A DNA stretch of 64,000 bases from Caldimonas caldifontis (GTDB lineage: Bacteria; Pseudomonadota; Gammaproteobacteria; Burkholderiales; Burkholderiaceae_C), in contig NZ_PSNX01000005.1 of the NCBI RefSeq assembly GCF_002930615.1, positions 80,733-144,732 on the forward strand. Reading direction: 5' to 3'. Of this stretch, positions 9,999-22,478 are shown one piece after another. The notes below the pieces were generated by a model. That model was not told the DNA's origin. It saw only the letters and a list, made by a program, of their open reading frames with translations, and made no database searches. Every line of letters starts with the position of its first letter. Position 1 is the first letter of the stretch. The translations under genes and the position numbers were made by a program.

Positions 9999-9999
<1 letters not shown>
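8920..9999 (+). CDS. glpS: Glycerol ABC transporter ATP-binding protein GlpS
   Basis: This is an ATPase subunit of a CUT1/MalK-like ABC importer. Walker A is LLGATQAGKTS (about residues 34-44), the Q-loop region is VYQQFINYPSMT, the signature is LSGGQQQRVALARAL (about 133-147), and Walker B is LMLLDEPLVNLD. The usual switch His is replaced in VVYATTEPTEAL, where a canonical MalK reads THDQ-like. A TOBE-type C-terminal region follows. It sits directly after glpD and overlaps the next ATPase gene by 1 nt. The two-ATPase arrangement matches the glpSTPQUV glycerol transporter described in Rhizobium leguminosarum. A ribosome site GGAGACGAC precedes the ATG. Confidence 0.9.
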
Positions 10000-11967
<1,968 letters not shown>

Positions 11968-11971
<4 letters not shown>

Positions 11972-12783
11972 ACCCGACCGGACGCTTCCAGAAGCGCACG
12001 CTCTTCCTGATCGCCTACCTGGTCTTTGCCATCCTGCCCATCTACTGGATGGTCAACATGAGCTTCAAGACCAACAACGAGATCCTGTCGAGCTTCACCT
12101 TCTGGCCGCAGGATTTCACCTGGGACAACTACCGCACGATCTTCACCGATCCGTCGTGGTATTCGGGCTACATCAACAGCCTCATCTACGTGGCGATCAA
12201 CACGGTGATCTCGGTCACCGTGGCGTTGCCGGCGGCCTATGCCTTCTCGCGCTACCGCTTCCTCGGCGACAAGCACGTCTTTTTCTGGCTGTTGACCAAC
12301 CGGATGACGCCGCCGGCAGTGTTTCTGCTGCCCTTCTTTCAGCTCTACACGACGCTGGGCCTGATGGACACCCACTGGGCGGTGGCGCTGGCACACCTGG
12401 TGTTCAACGTGCCGTTGGCCGTGTGGATCCTGGAGGGTTTCATGAGCGGGGTGCCGCGCGAGATCGACGAGACGGCGTACATCGACGGCTACAGCTTCCC
12501 GCGCTTTTTCCTCACCATCTTCCTGCCGCTCATCAAGGCGGGCGTGGGCGTGGCCGCCTTCTTCTGTTTCATGTTCAGCTGGGTGGAACTGCTGCTGGCG
12601 CGCACGCTGACCAGCGTGAACGCCAAACCCATCGTGGCGACGATGACGCGCACCGTCAGCGCCTCGGGCATGGACTGGGCCGTACTGGCCGCTGCCGGGG
12701 TGCTCACCATCGTGCCCGGTGCCATCGTGATCTGGTTCGTGCGGCACTACATCGCCAAGGGCTTCGCGATGGGGAGGGTCTGA
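11968..12783 (+). CDS. glpQ: Glycerol ABC transporter permease GlpQ
   Basis: This 271-aa permease of the MalG-like class has an N-terminal hydrophobic segment LFLIAYLVFAILPIYWMVNMSF, in two blocks. The MalG-type SLIYVAINTVISVTVALPAAYAFSRYRF region follows, and an EAA-type loop reads PREIDETAYIDGYSFPRFFLTIFLP. It would pair with GlpP to form the membrane pore. It overlaps GlpP by 4 nt and is followed 1 nt later by the DUF2160 gene. The symbol follows the Rhizobium glycerol operon, not the glycerophosphodiesterase GlpQ. Confidence 0.9.
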
Positions 12784-12784
12784 G

Positions 12785-13093
12785 ATGTTTGACTGGATGG
12801 TCTGGACCACCCCGGTGGCCGTGTTCTTCATCTGCATCGTGCTGATGCTGGTGGGCATGACGATCTGGGAGATCAAGTCGCCCACGGTCATGCGCAAGGG
12901 CTTCCTGCCGATCCCCACCACACGCGGTGACCGGCTGTTCATCGGCCTGCTGTGCGCGGCCTATGTGAACCTCGCCTGGGTGGGGCTGGGGGAGAGCTTC
13001 GTCGAATGGTTCTCGCTCGAGGATCCTCCCTCCGTGTGGATCAGCTTCGTGCTCTCGATGGGCCTGCTTGGGCTGATCATGCGCAAGGGCTGA
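12785..13093 (+). CDS. glpU: DUF2160 small membrane protein of the glycerol transporter (GlpU)
   Basis: This 102-aa protein has three hydrophobic segments: the N-terminal TTPVAVFFICIVLMLVGMTIW, the middle FIGLLCAAYVNLAWVGL, and the end WISFVLSMGLLGLIMRKG. Its position between the second permease and the binding protein, and its length, match DUF2160 proteins, which occur almost only in glycerol ABC operons (GlpU in Rhizobium). The exact role is not established; it may be an accessory membrane subunit. Confidence 0.8.
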   Translation: MFDWMVWTTPVAVFFICIVLMLVGMTIWEIKSPTVMRKGFLPIPTTRGDRLFIGLLCAAYVNLAWVGLGESFVEWFSLEDPPSVWISFVLSMGLLGLIMRKG

Positions 13094-13182
13094 GACGACA
13101 CCTGATTCAACGGATCCGGCCCGCCTCGCCCCCCGGGCCGGAACCCAGACGAACGAGGGGCGCGCTCATGAGGAGACCCGTG

Positions 13183-14916
<1,734 letters not shown>

Positions 14917-14953
14917 GCTCCCGGGAAGGGGTCGCAAGGTCCCTTCGATTCAC

Positions 14954-14986
14954 GGCCCTGCGGTGTCTCCCCGCAGGGCCTTTTTC
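14954..14986 (+). terminator. Rho-independent terminator of the glp operon
   Basis: A perfect 10-bp stem GGCCCTGCGG / CCGCAGGGCC with a 7-nt loop (14954-14980) is followed by TTTTT (14981-14985). It lies 37 nt after glpV. Its T-run reaches the stop codon of the convergent glcF. The T-run is on the plus-strand side only, so it serves glpV. Confidence 0.9.
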
Positions 14987-16232
14987 ATGGGTTGCCGTGC
15001 AGCGCGTCATCGATGAGCTCGACCCAATGCCGCACCGGCGTCATCGTGCCCGTCTGCAGATGCTGGATGCAGCCGATGTTGGCCGAAACGATGGCCTCGG
15101 CCTGCAGAGGCAGCAGGTGCGAGAGCTTGCGGTCGCGCAGCTGGTAGGCCAGCTCGGGCTGCAGCACCGAGTAGGTGCCGGCCGAGCCGCAGCACAGGTG
15201 GGACTCGCTGGCTGCCAGCTGCACCTCGAAGCCCAGCTCGCGCAGGACCTGCTCGACGCCGCCGCGCAGCTGCTGGCCATGCTGCAGCGTGCAAGGCGGG
15301 TGAAAAGCCAGCGTGCGCCCACCGATGGGCCGATGCAGGCGCGACTTCAAGGCCGGCACCAGCGCGGGCAGCAGCTCGCTCAGGTCGCGCGTGAGCTCGC
15401 TGATGCGCCGGGCGCGCTCGGCATAGTCGGGGTCGTGCTGGAGGGCGTGGCCGTACTCCTTCACCGTCACGCCGCAGCCCGAGGCGTTCATCACCACGGC
15501 CTCGACCTCGCCGCGGCTGACCAGCGGCCACCAGGCGTCGATGTTGCGTCGCATGTCGGCCAGCCCCCCACTGTGGTCGTTGAGGTGGGTGCGGATGGCG
15601 CCGCAGCAGCCCGCGCCGTCGGCCACCAGGGTCTGGATGCCGGCGGCGTCCAGCACGCGGGCGGTGGCGCTGTTGATGTTGGGCATCATGGCCGGCTGCA
15701 CGCAGCCGGTGAGCATGAGCACCTTGCGCGCGTGCGTGCGCGTGGGCCACTGGTGGGCACGCGCACGGGTGTCGCGCGGCGGCACCTTGTGCTTCAGTGC
15801 GCCGGGCAGCAGCGGGCGCACCATCTGGCCGAGCTTCATCGCCGGGCCGAACATCTTCGACGTCAGGCCCTCGCGCAGCGCGGCGCGCACGAGCTTTTCA
15901 CTGGCGGGGCGCTCGACGCGTTCTTCCACGATCTTGCGGCCGATGTCCACCAGGTGGCCGTACTGCACGCCCGACGGGCAGGTCGACTCGCAGTTGCGGC
16001 AGGTCAGGCAGCGGTCCAGGTGCATCTGCGTCTTGCGTGTGACCGGCTGGCCTTCGAGCACCTGCTTCATCAGGTAGATGCGCCCGCGCGGGCCGTCGAG
16101 CTCGTCACCGAGCAGCTGGTAGGTGGGGCAGGTGGCGGTGCAGAAGCCGCAGTGCACGCATTTGCGCAGGATGGCCTCGGCCTCCTGGCCCTCGGGGGTG
16201 TTGCGGAACTCGGGGGCGAGATGGGTTTGCAT
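14985..16232 (-). CDS. glcF: Glycolate oxidase iron-sulfur subunit GlcF
   Basis: This 415-aa subunit of membrane-associated glycolate oxidase carries electrons from the flavin subunits towards quinone. Two 4Fe-4S motifs are plain: CVHCGFCTATCPTY (about residues 21-34) and CLTCRNCESTCPSG (about 72-85). Two CCG-type domains follow, with GCCGAIRTHL, HPPCTLQHGQQ and LCCGSAGTYSVLQP. It is third in glcD-glcE-glcF, all leftward, 17 nt after glcE. The start at 16232 (MQTHLAPEF) gives the family length; an upstream extension of the frame overlaps glcE and is not real. Confidence 0.95.
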   Translation of the reverse strand: MQTHLAPEFRNTPEGQEAEAILRKCVHCGFCTATCPTYQLLGDELDGPRGRIYLMKQVLEGQPVTRKTQMHLDRCLTCRNCESTCPSGVQYGHLVDIGRKIVEERVERPASEKLVRAALREGLTSKMFGPAMKLGQMVRPLLPGALKHKVPPRDTRARAHQWPTRTHARKVLMLTGCVQPAMMPNINSATARVLDAAGIQTLVADGAGCCGAIRTHLNDHSGGLADMRRNIDAWWPLVSRGEVEAVVMNASGCGVTVKEYGHALQHDPDYAERARRISELTRDLSELLPALVPALKSRLHRPIGGRTLAFHPPCTLQHGQQLRGGVEQVLRELGFEVQLAASESHLCCGSAGTYSVLQPELAYQLRDRKLSHLLPLQAEAIVSANIGCIQHLQTGTMTPVRHWVELIDDALHGNP

Positions 16233-16249
16233 GCGCGAGGGCCGTGCGG

Positions 16250-17338
16250 TCAGAGGCCGCTCATCAGGCGGCCGGGGTTGAAGAGGCCTTGCGGATCGAA
16301 GGCGGCCTTGAGCGCGCGGTGGATGCGTTGCTGCACCGGCGACAGCGGCGTGAAGACAGGGCCGTCGGCCGGGCCGTGGAAGCGCGTGGCATGGCCGCCG
16401 GCCAGCCGGGCTGCTTCGCGCACGGCAGCAGCCGGCGTCGGCGTGCACCACCAGCGTTGCCCACCCCCCCATTCGATGAGCTGCTCGCCGGCAAGCTTCA
16501 GGGGTGGGGTGGTCTGCGGCACCGACACCCGCCACAGGCTGGCGCCGGTCTGCACCGCCGCGCGGGCCTTGGCGAAGAATTCGTCGCGCTGGTCGCGCAG
16601 GCCCTCCCAGAAGGGATCGGCCTGATGCGTCGGGATGATCTCGCCGCCCAGCCGCCGGCAGGCCGCCGACACCGCCGCCTGGGCGCCACGCAGGCGCAGC
16701 AGCAGGATGCCGTCCCACCACGCGCTGGCATTCAGTGGCAGCGGCTGGGCGGCCCATTCATTGAGCTGCTGAATGGCGCAGCCTTCGTCCAGCTCGAAAC
16801 GCAGGGTGGCCGTGGCCGGGGCCACGGGCAGGACCTTGAGCGAGACCTCGAGGATCACGCCCAGGCTGCCCATCGAGCCGGCCAGCAGGCGCGAGACATC
16901 GTAGCCGGCCACGTTCTTCATCACCTGCCCGCCAAAGCTCAGCACCTCGGCGCGGCCGTTGAGCATCGTGGCGCCCAGCACATAGTCGCGCACAGCACCC
17001 ACCGCGGCCCGGGAAGGGCCCGAGAGGCCGGCGGCCACCATGCCGCCCACGGTGCCACCGGGCGCAAAGCGTGGCGGCTCGAAGGGCAGGCACTGGCCTT
17101 TCTCGGCCAGCGCGGCTTCCAGGTCGGCCAGTGGTGTGCCGGCGCGCGCGGTGACCACGAGCTCGGTGGGCTCGTAGCTGGAGATGCCGGTCAGCGGCCG
17201 CAGGTCCAGGGGCTCGCCTTGCAAGGGTTCGCCGTAGAAGGCCTTGGTCTGTCCGCCATGGATGGCCAGCGCGCGCTGGTCGGCCATCGCGGCACGCACC
17301 TGGTCGAGCAGCCGCTCGAGGATGGGGTCGGGGGTCAT
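16250..17338 (-). CDS. glcE: Glycolate oxidase FAD-binding subunit GlcE
   Basis: This 362-aa FAD_binding_4 protein is the shorter flavin subunit of glycolate oxidase. It shows LAIHGGQTKAFYG near residue 23, ELVVTARAGTPLADLEAALAEKGQ (two blocks), the FAD contact region ARFAPGGTVGGMVAAGLSGP (read as RFAPGGTVGGMVAAGL), and GGQVMKNVAGYDVSRL. The C-terminal LFNPGRL is the usual end of VAO-family proteins. It starts 10 nt after the stop of glcD and has no role alone. Start MTPDPILER was chosen to give normal length. Confidence 0.93.
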   Translation of the reverse strand: MTPDPILERLLDQVRAAMADQRALAIHGGQTKAFYGEPLQGEPLDLRPLTGISSYEPTELVVTARAGTPLADLEAALAEKGQCLPFEPPRFAPGGTVGGMVAAGLSGPSRAAVGAVRDYVLGATMLNGRAEVLSFGGQVMKNVAGYDVSRLLAGSMGSLGVILEVSLKVLPVAPATATLRFELDEGCAIQQLNEWAAQPLPLNASAWWDGILLLRLRGAQAAVSAACRRLGGEIIPTHQADPFWEGLRDQRDEFFAKARAAVQTGASLWRVSVPQTTPPLKLAGEQLIEWGGGQRWWCTPTPAAAVREAARLAGGHATRFHGPADGPVFTPLSPVQQRIHRALKAAFDPQGLFNPGRLMSGL

Positions 17339-17348
17339 GCGGGACGGG

Positions 17349-18863
17349 TCAGAAACGTTCCAGCTCGGGGAAGGGCAGCAGCCCCTTGCGCACGTGCATC
17401 TTGCCGTACTCGGCACAGCGGTTGAGCGTGGGCACGAGCTTGCCGGGGTTGAGGCCCTCGGCCGGGTCGAAGGCGCGCTTGAGTGCGCGCATCTGCTCCA
17501 GCTCTTCGGGCGCAAACTGCACGCACATCGAGCTGAGCTTCTCGACGCCCACGCCGTGCTCGCCCGTCACCGTGCCACCCAGGGCCACGCTGGTTTCCAG
17601 GATGTCGGCGCCGAAGAGCTCGCAGCGATGCAGCTGGTCGGGGTCGTTGGCATCGAAGAGGATGAGCGGGTGCAGGTTGCCGTCACCGGCATGGAAGACA
17701 TTGGCGCAGCGCAGGCCGTACTTCTTTTCCATCTCCTGAATCGCCAGCAGGATGTCGGCCAGGCGCTTGCGCGGGATGGTGGAATCCATGCACATGTAGT
17801 CGGGGCTGATGCGTCCGCTGGCGGGGAAGGCATTCTTGCGCCCGCTCCAGAACTTCAGCCGCTGCGCCTCGTCCTTGCTCACTTCCACGCGCGTGGCACC
17901 CGAGGCGACGAGCACGTCCATCATGCGCGCGATCTCCTCGGCCACTTCCTCGGGCGTGCCGTCGCTCTCGCACAGCAGGATGGCCTGCGCGTTCAGGTCG
18001 TAGCCGGCGTGCACGAAGTCCTCCACGGCCGCGGTCATGGGCTTGTCCATCATCTCCAGCCCGGCGGGGATGATGCCGGCGGCGATCACGTTGGCCACCG
18101 CGTCGCCGGCCTTGCGGATGTCGTCGAAGCTGGCCATGATGCAGCGCGCCAGTTGCGGCTTGGGCACCAGTCTCACGGTCACTTCCGTCACCACGCCCAG
18201 CAGGCCCTCGCTGCCGATGAAGACGGCCAGCAGGTCCAGGCCCGGGGCATCCAGCGCCTCGCTGCCGAGTTCCAGCGGCTCGCCCTCCACGGTGTAGCCG
18301 CGCACCTTGAGCACGTTGTGCACCGTCAGGCCGTACTTCAGGCAGTGCACGCCACCGGAGTTCTCGGCCACGTTGCCGCCGATGGTGCAGGCGATCTGGC
18401 TGCTCGGGTCGGGCGCATAGTACAGCCCGAAGGGCGCAGCCGCTTCGCTGATGGCCAGGTTGCGCACGCCCGACTGCACCACGGCGGTCCGCGCGTGGGG
18501 GTCGATGCGCACGATGCGGTTGAACTTGGCCAGGCTCAGCGTCACGCCCAGGCGGTGGGGCAGGGCGCCCCCCGACAGGCCGGTGCCGGCGCCGCGGGCC
18601 ACCACCGGCACCTGCAGGCGATGGCAGGTACGCAGCACGGCGGCCACCTGATCCTCGGTTTCCGGCAGGGCCACGGCCAGGGGCTGCTCGCGGTAGGCGG
18701 TCAGTCCGTCACATTCGTAAGGCGTGGTGTCTTCCCGGTGCCAGAGCAGGGCGTGGGCGGGCAGCACCTCGGAGAGCGCCGCCACCACCTCGGCCTGGCG
18801 GCGGGAGCGGTCGGGAGCATCAGCCGCTTCGGCCAGGGCCTGGGCGGGCAGCGGAGCGTTCAT
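17349..18863 (-). CDS. glcD: Glycolate oxidase catalytic FAD subunit GlcD
   Basis: This 504-aa FAD-linked oxidase oxidises glycolate to glyoxylate with GlcE and GlcF. FAD-binding blocks are VPVVARGAGTGLSGGALPH (about 80-98) and CTIGGNVAENSGGVHCLKYG. The C-terminal oxidase part has NVFHAGDGNLHPLILFD, GTVTGEHGVGVEKLSSM and a final NPGKLVPTL block. All match the family. It leads the leftward operon. Glycolate from phosphoglycolate salvage or from outside would feed glyoxylate metabolism. No glcC-type regulator adjoins. The start MNAPLPAQ at 18863 follows an AGGAGACCCCCG-type ribosome site. Confidence 0.95.
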   Translation of the reverse strand: MNAPLPAQALAEAADAPDRSRRQAEVVAALSEVLPAHALLWHREDTTPYECDGLTAYREQPLAVALPETEDQVAAVLRTCHRLQVPVVARGAGTGLSGGALPHRLGVTLSLAKFNRIVRIDPHARTAVVQSGVRNLAISEAAAPFGLYYAPDPSSQIACTIGGNVAENSGGVHCLKYGLTVHNVLKVRGYTVEGEPLELGSEALDAPGLDLLAVFIGSEGLLGVVTEVTVRLVPKPQLARCIMASFDDIRKAGDAVANVIAAGIIPAGLEMMDKPMTAAVEDFVHAGYDLNAQAILLCESDGTPEEVAEEIARMMDVLVASGATRVEVSKDEAQRLKFWSGRKNAFPASGRISPDYMCMDSTIPRKRLADILLAIQEMEKKYGLRCANVFHAGDGNLHPLILFDANDPDQLHRCELFGADILETSVALGGTVTGEHGVGVEKLSSMCVQFAPEELEQMRALKRAFDPAEGLNPGKLVPTLNRCAEYGKMHVRKGLLPFPELERF

Positions 18864-19001
18864 CGGGGGTCTCCTCGTTTGCCGCCACTGTAACGTCCCC
18901 GGGCCGGGCATGGGCCGGATCGCCGCCTGCGCAGGCATCATTTCGGTTTTGCGCCGGACGCAAGAATGCAAGGCTTTGCGCGGCGTCAGACAATGCTGTC
19001 C

Positions 19002-19667
19002 ATGAACAGAACGGCTCTCTCCCTGTCCACCCGCGCGGTCGCCGCCCCCCTGGTGGCGCTGGCCTTCCTGGTGCTTGCCCATGTGATCTGGCTGGCCCTG
19101 CCTGCGCAGGCCACGATGGCGCTGATGAGCGAGCACGGGCCGGTCGAAGGCCTGAACGTGGCCCTTTACGTTGCCGTGGCCGCCCTGGTGGTGCTGTGGC
19201 GGCGGCCGGAAGACGACTGGCGGCTGTGGACCTCGCTGGCCATCGTCATGCTGGCGTTCGCGGCGCGCGAGATGGATTGGCACAAGGCCTTCACCGGCAC
19301 GAGTGTGCTCAAGTTCAGTTTCTTCCTGCGCGATGGCCAGCCGCTGCATCGCGTGGTGGCCGCGGCGGTGCTCTTGCCGGTGGCCCTGGCCAGCGCCTAT
19401 CTCGTCCTGCGGCAGGGGCCGGTCCTGCTGGGCGGTCTGCGACGGCTCGATCCGGTGGCCGTCACGGTGGTGGTGTTCGCCCTCACCCTGGTGGTGGGCA
19501 AGGTCGCCGACCGGGCCCCCGCCATCCTGGCCGAGGAGCACGGCATCGTGCTGAGTGCGAACGTGCGGGCCTGGCAGACCTCGATGGAGGAAGTGATGGA
19601 ACTCGCCCTGGCCTTCCTGGTGGCCCTGGGGGCCTGGCAGCACCGTCAGCGCGATCCGATGCCTTGA
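19002..19667 (+). CDS. Predicted inner-membrane protein, unknown function
   Basis: This 221-aa protein has about five hydrophobic segments: APLVALAFLVLAHVIWLAL, VALYVAVAALVVLW, SLAIVMLAFAA, VVAAAVLLPVALASAYLVL, and VAVTVVVFALTLVVGKVAD. Between them are conserved-looking charged motifs, EHGPVEGLN and REMDWHKAFTGTSVLK. The E-x-G-x-x-E and DWHK residues could bind a metal or a lipid headgroup, but no function is known to me. The start at 19002 was chosen because GACAAT lies 7 nt upstream; an in-frame ATG at 18993 overlaps that box. It is divergent from glcD. Confidence 0.65.
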   Translation: MNRTALSLSTRAVAAPLVALAFLVLAHVIWLALPAQATMALMSEHGPVEGLNVALYVAVAALVVLWRRPEDDWRLWTSLAIVMLAFAAREMDWHKAFTGTSVLKFSFFLRDGQPLHRVVAAAVLLPVALASAYLVLRQGPVLLGGLRRLDPVAVTVVVFALTLVVGKVADRAPAILAEEHGIVLSANVRAWQTSMEEVMELALAFLVALGAWQHRQRDPMP

Positions 19668-19668
19668 A

Positions 19669-20427
19669 TCAGCCCGGGCGCGCCTTGGCCGCGCGTCGCG
19701 TCCGGGCCCCCGGCGCGGCTTTCTCCTTCCTCTTGGGTGTTGCGGCCTGCACGGCCACCTGGCCAGCGGCCTTGCCGGCCCGGGCGGCCAGCCCCGCGGC
19801 CCCGGCGGCCCCGGCCTTGACCTGGCCCGCCGCCTTGCCGGCCGTGGCCATGCCCTTGCGCAGGGTTTCCTCAGCGGCGGTGAACGACTGCCTGACCAGG
19901 CTGCCGGCCAGGTTGCGGGCCGATTCGCTGGCGGCATCCTTCATGGCCGTGGCGGCCAGGCTGGTGAACTGCCGCGACAGCGCCCCCCACCACTGCATGG
20001 GATCGACCGGCGGAACCGTCCCCTCGGGGGCTTTGGATGCGGCCTTGGCGGCCGGGCGCCGACGGGAGCGCGGCTTGTCGGCCGCGGGCGCCACAGGGGG
20101 GCTCGCTTCGGCTGGCGCGGCCGGCATGCGCAGGGTCAGCGACTCGCGCAGTGCCTCCACTGGCACGTTCATCGTCTTGAGCGTGGACAGCGTCATGCGC
20201 TGCACTTCCAGGGCCTGGATGGTGGCGCCCAGCATGCGGGCGTTCTGCTCCAGCCAGAACTGCACGGTGCGCAGTTCCTCGATGCGCTTCTCGAGTTCCT
20301 CGGGGTTGAGGGTGGGCGCCACCCACTGGCCGAAGTTCGGCAGCGCCGAGCCCGCGTTCTTCACCAGGCCTTGCAGGAAGTCAAAGCCGGGCACCAGTTT
20401 GCCGATGCCTTGCAGGGGGTCGCTCAT
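19669..20427 (-). CDS. phaM: PhaM-like polyhydroxyalkanoate granule-associated protein
   Basis: This 252-aa protein has the PhaM family N-terminus: DFLQGLVKNAG near residue 16, then NPEELEKRIEELRTVQFWLEQN and ALEVQRMTLSTLKTMN helices at about 41-85. The C-terminal half is an Ala/Lys/Gly/Pro-rich phasin-like tail with AGKAAGQV repeats and a KRKEKAAPGARTRRAAKARPG basic end that could contact DNA. In Ralstonia, PhaM activates PHB synthase and links granules to the nucleoid. The basic tail fits the DNA-contact idea. No pha synthesis genes adjoin. The start at 20427 (MSDPLQGIGKL) gives family length. Confidence 0.8.
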   Translation of the reverse strand: MSDPLQGIGKLVPGFDFLQGLVKNAGSALPNFGQWVAPTLNPEELEKRIEELRTVQFWLEQNARMLGATIQALEVQRMTLSTLKTMNVPVEALRESLTLRMPAAPAEASPPVAPAADKPRSRRRPAAKAASKAPEGTVPPVDPMQWWGALSRQFTSLAATAMKDAASESARNLAGSLVRQSFTAAEETLRKGMATAGKAAGQVKAGAAGAAGLAARAGKAAGQVAVQAATPKRKEKAAPGARTRRAAKARPG

Positions 20428-20572
20428 CGAGGGCACTCCGTGGTCGGGACGTTGCCGGGCATTGTGCGCCCGGGCGGGCGGCCCGGCCAAGTGCGGCCGA
20501 CCCCAAGAACCCGCAGGCTGGAAGCAAGCCGGCGTCTGTGGCAGGCTTGCGGGGTCACCCCAAGGAAAACGC

Positions 20573-21463
20573 ATGGCCTCCATCCGACTGGCTTCCCACA
20601 CCAAGGACCTGGGCGACGGCTTCATGGTCCGGCGGCTGCTGCCGGCCCTGGCGGCGCGCGCCGTCGGCCCCTTCGTCTTCTTCGACCACATGGGTCCCAC
20701 CGAGTTTGCGCCGGGACTGGGCCTGGACGTGCGGCCCCACCCGCACATCGGCCTGGCCACGGTCACCTATCTCTTCGAGGGGGCCATCACCCATCGCGAC
20801 AGCCTGGGCACGGTGCGCGACATCCGCCCCGGCGACGTGAACTGGATGGTGGCCGGCCGCGGCATCGTGCACTCGGAACGCTCGCCCCAGGCGGAGCGCG
20901 CCGCCGGACACCGCCTGCACGGCATCCAGACCTGGCTGGCCCTGCCCCTGGCCGATGAGGACACCCTGCCCGACTTCGTGCACGTGCCGGCCGAAAGCCT
21001 GCCCGAGATCCGTGCCACCGGGGTGCACCTGCGCGTGATCGCCGGGGATGCCTTCGGCCAGACCTCCCCGGTGCCGGTGTGCACCCGCACGCTCTATGTG
21101 GCGGGTGAGATCGACACGGCCGCGCACATGGAAGTGCCGCTCGAGCACGAGGAGAGGGCGGTGTACGTGGTGTCGGGCTCGCTCACGGCCGACGGGGAGC
21201 CGCTGAACCCGGGCGACATGCTGGTGCTGCCGCCGCGCCCGGTACGGCTGCGTGCGCTCGAGGCGACACGCTTCATGCTGGTGGGTGGTGATGCGCTCGA
21301 CCTGGGCCCGGAAAACACCGCCGATCACCCGCGCCACATGCGCTGGAATTTCGTGTCCTCGCGCCAGGAACGCATCGAGGAGGCCGTGCAGGCCTGGTCA
21401 CGTCAGGACGCGGCGGCCTTCCCGCCGGTGCCGGGCGAGACCGAGTTCATCCCTTACCCCTGA
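20573..21463 (+). CDS. Pirin family protein
   Basis: This 296-aa double-cupin protein has the pirin N-terminal motif PFVFFDHMGPTEFAPG (about 36-51), then DVRPHPHIGLATVTYLFEG, which carries two of the metal-binding histidines, and GRGIVHSER, with a third. The C-terminal cupin includes EHEERAVYVVSGSL and PGDMLVLPP. Bacterial pirins bind iron or nickel; some act as quercetinases or bind metabolic enzymes. Its own role is not predicted by context. The ATG at 20573 follows AAGGAAAACGC. Its last 10 nt overlap the end of the convergent FAH gene. Confidence 0.92.
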   Translation: MASIRLASHTKDLGDGFMVRRLLPALAARAVGPFVFFDHMGPTEFAPGLGLDVRPHPHIGLATVTYLFEGAITHRDSLGTVRDIRPGDVNWMVAGRGIVHSERSPQAERAAGHRLHGIQTWLALPLADEDTLPDFVHVPAESLPEIRATGVHLRVIAGDAFGQTSPVPVCTRTLYVAGEIDTAAHMEVPLEHEERAVYVVSGSLTADGEPLNPGDMLVLPPRPVRLRALEATRFMLVGGDALDLGPENTADHPRHMRWNFVSSRQERIEEAVQAWSRQDAAAFPPVPGETEFIPYP

Positions 21464-22416
21464 GCGAGCACCTCGGCATCGATCGCGCCCATCAGGGGCG
21501 CGCCGTCGTCGGCCTGCAGCTCGATGTGGACACGGTCGCCACCCAACAGCCAGGCGCTGCGGGGCTCGCCGTGGGCGCGGCTTTCCTGGGCGCGCTTTTC
21601 GGCCAGGCAGGCCATGCCGTCGCCGGCGCTCAGCCCCAGGGGGCCGCTGTGCACCACGGTACCTGCCGGCAAGCTGCGCGTGCGGGCCGCCTGTGCCAGC
21701 CAGCGGCCCACATGCCAGCCCATCGCGGGGGCGGCATCGAAACGGCCCAGCCGCCGACCCTGGGCCTGCACGAGCAGGGGGAGGTGCACCCGCCCGCGCT
21801 GCCAGGCCTCGCCCAGCTCATCGGGCGTGAGGGCCACCGGTCCGTAGCTCGTGGCCGGGCGGGCATGCAGCAGGCCCCACGCGCGCTCACGCTCGGCCCT
21901 CAGCACCTCCGGCAGCGTCCAGGTGTTGGCCAGCGTCAGCAGGCGCACGCTCTCCAGGGCCTCGCTGGGGCTGCAGCCGGCGCTCAGGTCACCGGTCATC
22001 ACGGCCAGCCCCGCCCCCAGATCCAGGGCCTCGCCTGCCAGCGGCGGCACCAGCGGGTCGGTGGGGCCGAGGTTCGCGCCGGCAACCGTTGTCACGATCG
22101 GGCCCTCGGCCTTGGGCGGCACGGGCAGGCCCAGGCGTTCCAGGTGCCCCGGGCTGGCCCAGGCATCGTAGGCCTGCACCGGACGGGGTAGCGGGGCCAT
22201 GCACATCGCCGGATCGAAGGGGAAGGCGTGACGCGCGCGGCCCTGGTTGAGCGTCACGTACAGATCCTGCAACTGCGGTGACAGGAAGTTCCAGTCATCC
22301 AGCACCTGCTGCAATCGGGTCGCGATGCTGGTCGCATAATGGGCCGTCGTGAGGTCGCGCGAGACCACGACGAGCTGTCCATCGCGCGAACCGTCCTTGT
22401 ACGTGGCAAGTTTCAT
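21454..22416 (-). CDS. Fumarylacetoacetate hydrolase (FAH) family protein
   Basis: This 320-aa FAH-fold protein starts MKLATYKDGSRDGQLVVVSRD and has an N-terminal cap of about 100 residues with RARHAFPFDPAMCMAPLPRPVQAYD. The core contains LDLGAGLAVMTGDLSAG, where an acidic metal-binding segment would be expected (classical FAH reads E-x-E-x-A), then WGLLHARPATSYGPVALTPDELG, AQGRRLGRFDAAPAMGW and GTVVHSGPLGLSAGDGMACLAEKRA. Members hydrolyse or isomerise C-C bonds in acylpyruvates or aromatic breakdown products. No aromatic-degradation genes are nearby, so the substrate is unknown. A TACAAT-like box lies about 30 nt upstream, with CAGGAATC just before the ATG. Confidence 0.85.
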   Translation of the reverse strand: MKLATYKDGSRDGQLVVVSRDLTTAHYATSIATRLQQVLDDWNFLSPQLQDLYVTLNQGRARHAFPFDPAMCMAPLPRPVQAYDAWASPGHLERLGLPVPPKAEGPIVTTVAGANLGPTDPLVPPLAGEALDLGAGLAVMTGDLSAGCSPSEALESVRLLTLANTWTLPEVLRAERERAWGLLHARPATSYGPVALTPDELGEAWQRGRVHLPLLVQAQGRRLGRFDAAPAMGWHVGRWLAQAARTRSLPAGTVVHSGPLGLSAGDGMACLAEKRAQESRAHGEPRSAWLLGGDRVHIELQADDGAPLMGAIDAEVLAQG

Positions 22417-22478
22417 GATTCCTGTCTGTATCGCAACCGCTTGGCATTGTAGGCAGCGGGCATGGGCCCGCCTCCCGT

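Noticed and set aside
18864..19937. Upstream extension of the glcD frame to 862 aa
   Set aside because: The extension is antisense to the membrane protein at 19002 and has no FAD-oxidase homology; MNAPLPAQ is the normal start.
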